From Rheum nobile (taxonomy: Eukaryota; Streptophyta; Magnoliopsida; Caryophyllales; Polygonaceae), in assembly GCA_027886185.1 (NCBI GenBank), contig WOAB01000893.1, positions 3,410,001 to 3,474,000 on the forward strand: 64,000 bases of DNA, in the 5' to 3' direction. Every line of letters begins with the position of its first letter. Position 1 is the first letter of the stretch. Both the position numbers and the translations under genes were made by a program. Positions 11,704 to 22,851 of this stretch are shown in pieces. The notes under the pieces were generated by a model. That model was not told where the DNA came from, made no database searches, and saw only the letters and a list, made by a program, of their open reading frames with translations.

Positions 11704-14700
11704 TCAAGCTGAGTTTGTAGAGATCTTCCATTCCCAGCTTGGAAATAAGCTCTTGAAATCTGCCACTATGTAGACTCTTTGTAAGGACATCAACAAGTTG
11801 TTCTGTTCTTGAGTTGGTATGTAGGTAATTTTGATTATCCCAGCTTCAATCTTCTCTTTTATGAAATGTCTGTCCACTTCAATATGTTTGGTCCTATCAT
11901 GCTGGATAGGGTCATGAGCAATACTGATGGCAGATTTATTATCATAAGGATCTTCCCATTTGATCTTTAAATCATTCAGAATGATTTTCAACCATAAAAG
12001 CTCACAGATTCCATGGGCAAGAGCTCTGAATTCAGATTCAGCACTAGACCGTGCCACAACTCCTTGCTTCTTGCTTCTTGCTTCTCCAAGCAATTAGATT
12101 TCCGGCAAGAAAAATACAGTACCCAGTTGTAGAGCGTCTGTCCACAATTGATCCAGCATAGTCAGCATCAGTATAGGCTTCCAGAGAGAGTTTCCCACCT
12201 CTTTCAAACAATATTCCTTTCCCTGGACATCCTTTCAGATAACGAAGTATTCTGTGAGCAGCTTGTAAATGAGGCTCTCTTGGATCATGCATAAACTGAC
12301 TGATAACACTTACTGGGAAGGCAATATTAGGCCTAGTGTGGGAGAGATAAATTAACCTTCCACATAAGCGTTGATACATGCCTTTGTCAACTTGGTCAGA
12401 ATCTTTTGCTTCATCCAACTTGCAGTTTGGATCCATTGGAGTGGTAGCAGGCTTACATCCACTCTTTCCAGTTTCGTTGAGCAGATCAATGATGTACTTT
12501 TGTTGAGATATGAAGATGCCCCTTTTGGAATGTGCAACTTCTATCCCTAAAAAGTATTTCAATCTTCCAAGCTCTTTAATTTCGAACTCGCGAGCAAGCG
12601 TTTGCTTCAATCTGATTTGTTCTTGTAAGTCATTTCCTGAAACAATTATGTCATCAACATACACAAGCATCATAGTGACTCCCCCTGAGTCAGAGTGGCG
12701 AATGAACAGAGTGTGATCGCCCTGACTCGGAATATATACAGTAGTCTTCATGACATTTGTCAGTCTGCCAAACCACGCCGTAGGGGACTGTTTCAGACCA
12801 TAGAGAGCTTTTTTCAACTTATATACTTTGTTTGAAGGTGTGGCTGAAAAACCAGGAGGTAGATGCATATAGATGTCCTCATTCAGGTAGCCATTCATAA
12901 ATGCATTCTTTACATCAAATTACCGCAAGTTCCAGCCAAAGTGAGCAGCCAAAGAAAGCAAGATTCTTACAGTGTTCATCTTTGCAACCGGAGCAAAAGT
13001 CTCTTGATAGTCAATCCCATAAGTCTGAGTGAATCCCTTGGCCACCAATCGAGCTTTGTGCCTTTCAAGTGAGCCATCAGCATTGTATTTGACAGTAAAT
13101 ACCCATTTACAATCAACAATATTTCTGTTTGCTGGTCGATCCACAAGGATCCAAGTTTCATTCTTTTGTAGAGCATCCATCTCATCTTTCATTGCTTTCC
13201 TCCATTCTGGGAATTTGAGAGCCTCCCCAACATTTTTTGGAATAGATACCTGCTGAAGGTTAGCCACAAACTGCTTGTGTGCAGTAGAAAAGTGATCCAA
13301 GGAGACAAAATTGGAAAGGGGATAGAGAGGTTGAGATGTACATTCTCGGGTACCTTTTCTCTTGGCAATTGGCTGGTCAAGGTCTGATGTAGAAGCAGCT
13401 GTATCATCTGGCAAAGTACTCAGATTGGATTCTTGGGCTTGCTCAATGGTAGGGACAACTCTCCTTCTAGTATACACTTGAGAAAAACGATTGGGTTCAG
13501 GTGCAATGTGGCTATATTCTGGTGTTGGTTGGGGTTTAGGCAGATTCAAGGCTGGAAATGAGGGTATTTCTGGTGAGAGATCATCTTTTGACTCAAGGCT
13601 TGGATTTTTAGGAAAGAAAGGGGTCTCTTCTAGGAAGTTAACATCAACAGTGATGTAGGTCTTTCGAGAGGCAGGATTGTAACATTTGTAACCTTTTTGT
13701 GTGGTGGAATACCCAATGAAAATGCACTTGAGAGCCCGGGGGTCAAGTTTACCCCTGAAGTGGTCATGAATGTGGACAAAAGCAGTACACTCGAATACCT
13801 TGGGAGCAACACCACGAGTAAGGTTGAGATGAGGAAAAAAGGTGTTGAGGAATGCAATAGGGCTGCGAAAGTTCAAGACTTTCGAACGTAATCGATTGGC
13901 TAGGTAGGTAGCAGTTAGGACACCCTCACCCCAGAAGTGTTTAGGGAAATTGTGGTGTAGAAGCAAGGCACGAGTGATATTCAACAAGTGACCATTTTTC
14001 CTTTCAGCCAGACCATTTTGCTGAGGAGTATAAACACAAGAAGATTCGTGTATAATGCCTTTTGAGGAGAAAAATGATCCCAATGATTGGTTAAAGAAAT
14101 CTTTGGCATTATCTGTTCTGAAGCATTTTATGGTGGTTTCAAATTGAGTTTGGATCATGGAGACAAATGATGGGATAATGGAGATGGCTTCATTTTTGTG
14201 TTTCAGCAGGAAAACCCATGTTACCCGAGTACAATCATCAATAATAGTCAGAAACCAATGTGATCCATTGATATTAGTAATGGAAGAGGGACCCCAAATA
14301 TCACTATGCATCAGTTGAAAGGGAAACTGACACCTTGTATTACTAATAGGAAATGAGACACGAGTGTGTTTGGCCTTTTCACAAGTGTCACAATGAAAAT
14401 CAATGGTAGTAAGACCTCCAAAAATATCTGGATACAAGTGCTTTAGGGCAACAAAAGATGGATGTCCTAATCTATAATGGTGTAACCAGATGGTAGCCTT
14501 GTTTGTGATGCTTAAAAAGGTGGTAGGTAAGGGCTCTCTTGATGTATACAGGAAGTAGAGACCATCCCTTTCTTTAGCAAGTCCAATCATCCTCCCCGAA
14601 TCCTGTTCCAAAATAATACAGCTAGCAGGAAAGAAAAGGCAAAAACAGTTTAGGTCTTGAATCAACTTTTTTACAGAAATGAGATCAGCTGATAACTTAG

Positions 14701-15886
14701 GAACATACAGGACATTAGTAAGCCTTAATTTTGGGTTCAAAGAGACATTCCCATGTCCTAAAATATCAGCAAGGGAGCCATTAGCAATAATAAGCCTTTT
14801 TGTGGAGTTGTAAGGACTATAGGTGTCAAAAACAGAATAAGATGAAGTCATGTGATTTGTGGCACCCGAGTCAAGGATCCAACAAGAGTTGGGTGGCAGA
14901 GATGATGAGTGAAGGCAAGTAGGGTTACCTGAGAGACTCAAAGATTGGGAGGAATTGTTACCAGCAGATGTAGAAGAGGACCCAAGGTTCTGCAGAAACT
15001 GTTCCAGCTTGGTAACATCAGACTTACTGAGGTTGGAAAGCACAGAGGAATTGTTGGTGTGCCCTACAAGGTGAGCTTGGGCCTTAGGTTGTTCTTTGTT
15101 ACCCCACTCTCTACTAGGAGGTTTCCCATGCAACTTCCAGCATTTATCTATGGTGTGCCTTGGCTTCTTGCAGTAGTTACACCAAAGATCAGGCTTGCTG
15201 TCCTTTTTCCCAAAGGTGGCAGCAAGAGCAATGCTTTCACTTGACTTTGAGCTCAGCATAATCTCCCTACGACTTTCTTCAGCCCTCATCATAGAAACGA
15301 TCTCCTCAAGAGAAGGAAATTCAGTTTTGCCCAAAACTTGAACCCGAATAGGGTCATACTCAGAATTTAAACCAGCCAAGAAAACATAAGATCTATGTTT
15401 CTCAACTGATTTCTTCAAGGTTGTAGCATCATCAGCACATTTCATCTCAAGAGTTTGGTATTGATCTAGCTCTTGCCACAAATTTTGCAAGGTTGTAGCA
15501 AATTCCATGATGGACTTATCACCTTGCTTGGTGGAATAAGCCTTATTAGTAAGATCGAATGCCAGAGCTTCATCTTTTGCTTTAGAGTAAGATTTGTGCA
15601 TGAACTCCCAGATCTCCTTTGCTGTGCTAAAGAACATGCATGTAAGGCTAATAGATGGATCCATGGACTCCCATAACCATGACATAATCATGGAGTCAGC
15701 TGCTTCCCATGAGGAAAACCCTTCAGTGGTGGCTGTTGGAGGTGACTCGACGAGATGTTTGTACTTCTCTTTGCCCTTGAGATAGGTTTTGACAACCTGA
15801 GACCAAGCAAGAAAATTCTTGCCATTGAACTTGTAAGCTGACTGGAGATTTACAAGTTCAGCCTTTTGAACATTAGTTTGAGACAT
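11704..15886 (-). pseudogene. Nearly complete gag-pol polyprotein of copia B
   Basis: Translation starts at the ATG at 15886. Domains in order: gag (UBN2 type) with knuckle CNYCKKPRHTIDKC; protease DSGATNHM; integrase with HHCC region, HSDIWGP, TDNAKDF and a glutamate-bearing NGLAERKNGH; RT with AFMNGYLNED and YVDDI; RNase H with DADYAG. The frame is open for 988 codons to a TAA at 12920-12922, then continues in phase from 12919. A 7-bp duplication near 12075 shifts frame in RNase H, 15 bp are missing near 11945 where the family has a short MKLYC-like stretch, and a 5-bp duplication near 11812 shifts it again. So few lesions fit a young copy that stopped being autonomous recently. Confidence 0.93.
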
Positions 15887-16059
15887 CCTTGAGGGGATAA
15901 AGGAGAAACAACAGAATAAAACAGATTTGTAGCAATGAAGGCTGTAGATCTTCAGCAGAGAAAAACGAGATGAATTTTAAAGATGTGAAGGGAAACAATT
16001 AAGGTTGCAAGAAAAAGAAGCAATCTGGATCGATAGACAACCAGAATGCTCTGATACCA

Positions 16060-16286
16060 TGTGAGTTGAATTGAGAGGGAAAAACTTGTATTCTTCTATT
16101 ACAACCAGAGAGGGTATTAATACAGAGGGTCTGCTGGGAGAAGACAGCAGAAAAGTAAATGTACATAGGGAGTTGTACATGCACAACTTACTAGAGAAGT
16201 ACAACTATGTACATGCACAACTTACTAAAGAAATACAACTAAAGTAATAATTAACTTTCTGCAGAGAATAAAGTAATTATCCAACA
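16060..16286 (-). repeat. 5' LTR of copia B
   Basis: Upstream LTR on the minus strand. It is followed on that strand immediately by the primer-binding site at 16048-16059, and flanked by the GGTTC duplication. Confidence 0.93.
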
Positions 16287-16571
16287 GGTTCCAACATTGG
16301 AATCCATGGAAGCCCATAATCATGACTTGATAATGGAATCTTCACGAGTCCATAGCTTGAAGGTGGGATCTGCTGCGTTGGGAGGATCATCAGAGAGGTG
16401 GTGGTCCCTGTCACTTCCAGTGAGAGATGCCTTTACAACCTCAGCCCAGATCCGGTAATTCTTCCCATTAAGCCTATATGTAGGCTGAATAGGTGGAAGA
16501 GTAGAACGAGGGAAATTGATGGTGTTGTCATTGTTGGAGCCATCAATAACTTGTCCATCCAGTTTTGTCAT
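16287..16571 (-). pseudogene. N-terminal gag fragment of copia A
   Basis: The likely start is the ATG at 16571 (MTKLDGQVIDG), after the leader. It reads RLNGKNYRIWAEVVKASL, the usual copia gag N-terminal region. An in-frame TGA near 16320 stands where the family has Trp (IIKS-stop-LWASMD). It runs up to the insertion point of element B and continues at 11469. Confidence 0.85.
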
Positions 16572-16745
16572 AATGACAAAAATCAGATAGAGAAGAAAAA
16601 TAGGTTTTTCTATGTGTGGGTTAAAGGAAGGAAGGAAGAACACAAATATTGGCGGCAAAGGTGGCGGCCGGGAGTGCAGGAACTGGCAGCAAAGGTGGAA
16701 GCCAGAGAAGAAAGGGAGCAGTCTCTCAGATTTGCTCTGATACCA

Positions 16746-16965
16746 TGAGAGAGATAGAAGATGAGTACTTGAATAATTTATTCATAGGAAGGCTGTTATT
16801 TATATTTACAGGGAGGGAGCAGAGGCATGCATCTAGACATGCACCTAGGAACCAACATAAGTAATAAATAGCAGACATACATAAATATAGCAGTAGAAAC
16901 AAAGTATCCTAGGGAATACTACACCGCTGTAAATAATAATTAGCAGGCAGTAGTATTCTCTGACA
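16746..16965 (-). repeat. 5' LTR of copia A
   Basis: Partner of 7201-7420, with the primer-binding site at 16734-16745 on its inner side and the GTATT duplication outside. Confidence 0.92.
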
Positions 16966-17244
16966 GTATTCACTACAAAAACTTTTGATCAATCATCATC
17001 AACATAGCCTCTCCGTATCAGATAAAAGTCAGATAGTGTTGTTGAGAGTACACAGCTAACAGCTTGACTAATCTACATGCTCTTCCAACTCTTACTTTTT
17101 ACGGCTTGAATTCCGAGATTTCTAACAAAAGGTTCCGGCTGTAGATATCTTGGAACAGAGAATAGGACCTTTGGTTGTCATTAAACAAGAGATCATACCC
17201 ATATGTAGCCTTAGCTTCAAATCGTCGGCATTGCCATGATCGAC
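16966..17244. other. Spacer and 3' region of the BAP31-like gene
   Basis: After the GTATT duplication the original host sequence resumes. No gene or repeat is recognised. It probably contains the 3' untranslated region of the minus-strand BAP31-like gene. Confidence 0.4.
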
Positions 17245-18358
17245 CTAATCTGAGTTTGCAGCACTCCCAGGTTCAGACACCAGGGTCTGCACCTTGTTTT
17301 TAAGGTTAGCAATCTCAGCTGACATTGCTTTGAAATCATCCTTGCACAGCCCCTTGCCATCGTCGAAACTCCGGTTATGCTTTTTGCTAACTATCATCAC
17401 CTTTCTAAGCAAACGGATCTCTCTTATGTAATGGTGTAATCTGTCTACTATCAGCCCCAGGAACAGTATAAATCCTGCAAACATTACATAATTGGATATC
17501 TTAGAAACAAGTACTGCCCACACAAGGAATCTATACAAATGCAATCTTAGATAATGATTCTTTTCTCTTCTTCTTCTTTTCCTATTTGGTTTGGAAGTCT
17601 TGAAAGTGTGAGTTTCAATAACCATAGCTAATGTCACAATCAGATTTCCAGCTTTCTTTAGAGTTTATAGGGATTTGCCCCATCAACAAAAGGATCAAAT
17701 CTTCCAGTAAATAGTGGTATGACAAAATAAACAACAAATGAGTATGTCAGATAGTTTGGAATCATCCAAGACACATTAGACATAGCTATGAAGCATGAAA
17801 TTTAAATGGAAACAAACACGAGACAGACAAATCAAAATCTACCATCTACATATCCTAAGATTACATCAATTAATATTTTCTTAACAAATGCCAATTGGAG
17901 AGAAACGTGTGTCTTCATGTTACATCTTTAATACGCTAAGCTATCCTATATTGATCCTAATTTTAATCTAATTACTGCATATGAATATACGATTTCATTT
18001 CTCCTAAATTAATTTCACGAGATCGTAATCAACGAACGAATTTGAAATTCTTTTTTCCAAAAGGAGAAATCATACCCATAAGCGAAGCATCGAGGAGGTG
18101 TCGGGCCATGAGAACGTGATCGGTAGGGTTAACGGAGCCAGGCTCGACTTCGCGTCTGGCGACGTCAATGATGCTTTTGACGGTGGAGAGGAAGACGACG
18201 AAGATAGTGACGGCGACCGTCTTCGCCACGACGGGGCCTCTCCCGCGTTTCACCCGATCGAGCGCCATGACGAGGAACTTCCTCAGAGGCGTTCTGAAAA
18301 GTAAGAGCAGGATCACAAACATCTCCGCGATGACCACCGGGAACAACAGGTGAATCAT
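17245..18358 (-). CDS. BAP31-like endoplasmic reticulum membrane protein (two exons)
   Basis: Exon 1 is 18076-18358 and exon 2 is 17245-17474, joined by a GT-AG intron of about 600 bp. The total is 513 bp, giving 170 residues with an intact frame. The protein begins MIHLLFPVVIAEMFVILLLLF, has the family stretch LDRVKRGRGPVVAKTVA, a second hydrophobic segment, the conserved NPTDHVLMARHLLDASLMG across the splice, a third segment, and DRLHHYIREIRLLRK, then a short coiled-coil tail. Plant BAP31/Yet3-like proteins are ER chaperone or export-receptor-like proteins with three membrane helices. This one is shorter than the usual roughly 220 residues, with a reduced tail ending SAANSD and no di-lysine ER-retrieval signal. 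Confidence 0.88.
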
Positions 18359-18604
18359 GTTAATTCGCTCAATTGAAAATCCAGAAACCCTAACGGAATG
18401 GAAGAGAGATGCAATTGAAGTTTGGGGAAGTGGAAAATGGAGTTCGATCGATCTTTCTCAAAAGAGAGACTCAGCTGGAGATTCGGAAGGCTCGCGTTTT
18501 CACGCGCAACCGTTTTTTTATTACTTCGAATTAATTTGGGTTAAAGGGAAAACTGTAAGAAATATAGTACATATATGGCTTTGCTACTTTCAGCCATTAA
18601 AATA
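18359..18604 (-). promoter_or_regulatory. Upstream region of the BAP31-like gene
   Basis: It holds the 5' leader and proximal promoter of the minus-strand gene. No motif was identified with confidence. It merges at about 18605 into the AT-rich minisatellite. Confidence 0.35.
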
Positions 18605-18743
18605 CTATAACGATAAAAATGGTTATATCTATACTTATATTCTATAGTTATATACTATTATTATATCTTATAGTTATATTATATGGTTATATACTATAGT
18701 TATATCTTATAATTATATTATTATATCCTATAGTTATATTATA
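18605..18743. repeat. Left block of the 13-bp AT-rich minisatellite
   Basis: Degenerate units of the type TATATCCTATAGT repeat up to the left end of the MULE. The same units resume at 45792 on the other side of the MULE, so this was one array before insertion. The last nine bases (18735-18743, TATATTATA) are the left target duplication. Confidence 0.8.
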
Positions 18744-18823
18744 GGCGTATTAGCAAAGATACTATATTTTCAAAGCCAACTTGCAAAAAATTCATATTTT
18801 GAAAAATATTGCAAAAATGTCAG
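18744..18823 (+). repeat. Left terminal inverted repeat of the MULE
   Basis: It starts GGCGTATTAGCAAAGATACT and includes ATTTTGAAAAATATTGCAA. It aligns at roughly 70% by eye with the inverse of 45712-45791. Confidence 0.85.
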
Positions 18824-19218
18824 ATTTTGGTACGGATTGTGGTATTTTTGCTATTGTTAAAGGTGAAATTTAACTTTTTTTTTAAATAGAAAATCCATAA
18901 AAGTTGACTAATATTTTATCCAAAAAAGATAAAAGAAAAGTTTAATCTCTCCTTAATCACTTTGAAGCCGCCGGTGACAGTCCCATCACATCAACCTTCA
19001 AGCTATGTCTTCGTTGAACTGTGACTAAATTCCTCCTAATTAAAATTGGCGGGCAAGTTTTCCTCCAAAAGAAAACTGGCCTCCTTCAACCCTTAATCCC
19101 TCCAGCTTAGCTCACCTGACAAAAATCCCTGAATATTCCTGGAGAACTTCAAAGCAGCATGACTCTAGCACTCTCCACGTGAGATATTTCACACCTGACG
19201 CCTTCCATTACAGCTTAA

Positions 19219-22200
19219 ATGGGTAAGTAAACTCTCCTAAAAAACAATCGATTTTTCCCCTCTGTATACGTGAAGTTCAAAAGCCTTCTTTATTTATAGG
19301 TACGAAAGTAGTGTATGTTAAGTTCATCAGTGGTGGAGAATGGAAACAACAAGGGAAAAGGTGGTTGTATGAGGGTGATAGAACAGTGAAAGCCATGTTG
19401 CTTTCCCCTGACATGGACTTGGCTACACTGCGCGACAAATGGACTGAGAAGAATCCATTTGATGAAGAGAAGTTGTTTGTGCAATACGCTTATCAAAATA
19501 AACCAGAACTTCCACCCATCTTTATAAATGATAACGACGATCTTGATGCGTTCAAGTTCTTGAACAACTGTGGAGAAATTTCATCAGAGTGGAATTTTGA
19601 GCTGTACACCAACCTTTTAAAGAAGGAAGAGATTCGAAGTGAAAGGGCTAAACATCGTACTCTTCCTTCTCCAACAGCTCCACCACCAACTCAGAGCCAA
19701 GACAATAGAGACTTGTTCATGTCGTTTTTTACAAAAGACAGAGCACCATACACTGACGTCAGGTCAGTTGATGAAATTATTGAAGCTGACAATGAAGCAG
19801 AGTTAAGGAGATTAAAAAGGGATGAAGTGAGGGGGAAAGACAAGGGAAAGTGTCCCATGATACTGGAAGACATTATATCATTGAGTAGCGATGATGAGGA
19901 CATTGAAGCTGCTATATCAAGAAACAAAGGAAATGAGAAAATGACTGATTATGCCAATAGTGGAGATTCTTTGGAGGATGAAATAGGAGTTTGCTATGAT
20001 TACGGGGGATGTTATCAATCAGGTGATGATGATCGTGTTGATGGTGGTGATGGGTTAGGGTATGCTTCAGGTAATGCTTCAGGTGATGATGTGAATATTG
20101 TTGGTCTAGATGATGTGTGTGAAGAAATAAATGGCATTGAGGGAACACAGAACGAGGAGCAAATAGAGGAGGACCAAGAAGAAGAGATTGATGTTGATGA
20201 AGACATCCTTAGAGAGATTGAAAAGAGGTACTATCCAGCGGAGAGGGACATGCAAGGCATGTTAGTTGAAGATGAGGAAACAAGTGAAAACAAGTCCTCA
20301 TATCCAACAATGAAGGTTGGTCAGATCTTCAATTCTAAGGAAGAGTTCAAAGCTGCACTCTTTTCCTTGGCAATGGAAAATTTCTATGAGATGCGTGTGA
20401 AGAGGTCCGATAAGTCCAATTATGATGTTGAGTGTGTTGACGACAAATGCACCTTCATTTGTCATGGCTCATTGTATCGAAAAACGTCCTTGTTTATGGT
20501 GCGACAATATGTTGTGGATCATACCTGTAGCATGAGAGTAAACCACAATCATCACAAATGAGCAACTTCTCGGCTGATTGCCGAGAAAGTACTTCACAAG
20601 TATGTTTTTCTTGCATTTGAACAGTTTTTGTTATCAAAGGCCAATATGAATGCATCTATAGATTCACTTCGTGACATCTCAGGTTTTTAAACGGCCGTAA
20701 AGGCCTCTGTGCTTCAGAAATTCAGGATTTCATGTTAGAGCATGGGATAAGGACAAGCTACTACAAAGCCAATCGAGCGCGGCTCTTCGCCCAGGACATG
20801 GCACATGGTACAGCTGAGGATAGCTACAAGGCAATGTACTCTTACATGCACATGTTAGAGAAATCCAATCCGGGGACATACACGAGAATAGTCAGAGATG
20901 CTGAGCAACGCTTCAAGTACGTCTTCTGGACTCTAGATCCATGGATAAGGGCAGCGCCACATCTAAAAAAGGTCAGTCTACAGTCATAATGTTGTTAAGT
21001 CAAGACATATAGTTACTTTGTCAGGACAAACTACTATATGACTGCATGTGTGACAAACAGAACAAGCATCATATGTCAGGCCATATAATATTGTTTTCAA
21101 ACCTTAAAACCATATTGTCAGGGCAACGTCTAAGAACATAGTTTTGCGTGTGTAGGTAATATCAGTTGACGACACTCACCTCACAACCATGTTCAAGGGG
21201 ATACTTCTCCTGGCTACGGCACAAGATGAAAATGGCCAAATATATCCACTTGATGTTGCCGTTGTTAACAGTGAGAACGATGATGCATGGTCATTTTTCT
21301 TCAGTGAATTGAGGGTTGTTGCTCCTGATCATCCCGAGTTGTATTTCGTGTCTGACCGTCATGTTAGCATTATGAAGGGTCTGAGAAATAGCTATCATTT
21401 CGCCAAGCATGGATATTGCATATATCACATATACCAAAACTTTAAGAGGAAGTTTGGCAGGCAATACCTCTTCGGAATATTCAAAAAAGTTGCTCGGGCT
21501 TACACACTAGCTGAGTTCAATCATCAGTTTGCTCAAATAACAGCTGTATCTCCAAAGATTGATCAATATCTAAAAGAAGCTGGAGTTAAAAACTGGGCAA
21601 GGGCGCATTTTCATGGGAACAGGTTTAACATCATGACAAGCAACAACGTCGAGTGTCTTAATGGCCTGTGGAAAACACAGCGTCAGTGGCCTATTCTTTC
21701 TCTGTTTGATGCGATTCTTGAGACCATTTCTAAATGGTTTTGTGAAAGAAGGGAAACGGCTTCAAAATGGGACCAATATTTGTCACCCTCTGTGTACATG
21801 CTGGTAGAAGTAAACTACAGAAGGTCAGCTAAGACGAGTGTTCGAAGACTTAGCCAGTTTGAAGCAGAGGTCATGCAAGGAACTATCAGATACTCGGTGA
21901 ACCTTAATGCGCGTACATGTGATTGTAACATGTTCCAGATTGATAAAGTTCCTTGTGCTCATGCCATAGCGGTTGCAAGTGATAGGAGAGTGTGACTCAC
22001 TGATCTCATCCATCCCATGTTCAAGAACGAGTGCGTGAGAGAAGTGTACAAGGAAACTGTGCATCTTGTTCCTCCCACAGGCCGATGGTCAGTTCCTGAA
22101 GCCGTGTCATCCATAAGATGCTATGCACCAAAAGTAAAACGTCCTCCTGGAAGGCCATGTATCAACCGATATAGGGCGACGTGGGAGAGGAACTATACTA

Positions 22201-22283
22201 GGAAGAGGCGGTGTTCGTATTGCGGCATCCAAGGCCACAACAAGCAGTACTGTAGGAGGAGAAGGACTGACGAAGGATTATAG
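19219..22283 (+). pseudogene. mudrA: MULE transposase (mudrA type), two in-frame TGA codons
   Basis: Exons: 19219-19222 (ATGG only), 19300-20599, 20683-20971 and 21156-22283. Together they make 2,721 bp, exactly 907 codons in one frame. Domains in order: PB1-like N-terminal domain (TKVVYVKFISGGEW), an acidic linker, MuDR DNA-binding-type domain (YPTMKVGQIFNSKEEFKAAL), MULE transposase core with catalytic-type Asp in SVDDTHL, Asp in FVSDRH and Glu in NNVECLN, SWIM finger CDC..CAHA, and a C-terminal knuckle CSYCGIQGHNKQYC. TGA interrupts at 20559-20561 and 21993-21995; both could come from CGA by methyl-cytosine deamination. Intron 3 (20972-21155) holds three TGTCAGG motifs. Otherwise the gene looks recently functional. 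Confidence 0.92.
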
Positions 22284-22851
22284 GAAGAGAATGGGTTAGT
22301 GTTTTTTTGTTTATAATTGTCACCATGTTGGTGGTTTTTAGGCGTTTATGCTAGTAAACGTGGTCGCGTAAATATAGAGTCTGTTGTTGTTGGGTGTGTC
22401 AGGGAAAAGATGTATGGTTTAAGTCTCTATAGTCTTAAACCACACCTCTTTTTATGGGGGCTCCCCTTTTGGTTGGGATATAAACTTGATAAATTCAATC
22501 TTTGCTTAAGAGTTGATTACTTCTCATCTTTGCTTAAGAGTTGATTACTTCTCATCTTTGTAAAACTCACAAGGAAAAACTGTAAGACTCTACAACACCC
22601 TGTAAAACAACGTTTATGTCCTGACATAAACATGACCTGTAAAACTCAGGAAGCCTTGTAAAAGTACAACACGACCTGTAAAGCTACAATACGACCTGTA
22701 AACCTTCAATATGTTCTGACAACCTACATCTAAAAACCTAATACATAAACACAATCATCTGCGACACCATTTGAGTTAATAGGATTTGAACCTTAGTCTA
22801 TAAACTTAATACATAAACACAATCATTTGCGAAGTCTATAATGTAATATCC
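22284..22851. other. MULE spacer downstream of the transposase
   Basis: No gene is seen. The stretch is rich in short phrases such as GACCTGTAAA (four near-copies at 22640-22705) and CCTGACA/TGTCAGG (22397, 22620), and has a short tandem TCTTTGCTTAAGAGTTGATT at 22499-22540. TATAA at 22847-22851 is the left target duplication of the solo LTR. Confidence 0.6.

Larger units (their letters stand above)
11470..16286 (-). mobile_element. Ty1-copia retrotransposon B nested in the gag of A
   Basis: This 4,817-bp element has two 227-bp LTRs (TGTGAG..CCAACA) and a GGTTC target duplication at 11465-11469 and 16287-16291. The minus-strand primer-binding site TGGTATCAGAGC (16048-16059) adjoins the 5' LTR and a polypurine tract (GAGGGGGAG) adjoins the 3' LTR at about 11697-11706. 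About five LTR mismatches (roughly 2%) make it younger than its host A. The gag frame of A resumes cleanly across it. Confidence 0.95.
7201..16965 (-). mobile_element. Ty1-copia retrotransposon A, split by nested copia B
   Basis: It is bounded by two 220-bp LTRs (TGAGAG..CTGACA) and a GTATT target duplication at 7196-7200 and 16966-16970. A primer-binding site complementary to initiator tRNA-Met (minus-strand TGGTATCAGAGC, 16734-16745) directly adjoins the 5' LTR, and a G-rich polypurine tract at 7421-7430 adjoins the 3' LTR. About 12 mismatches separate the two LTRs, so A is older than B, as the nesting requires. Gene order gag, protease, integrase, RT, RNase H identifies copia. Confidence 0.93.
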
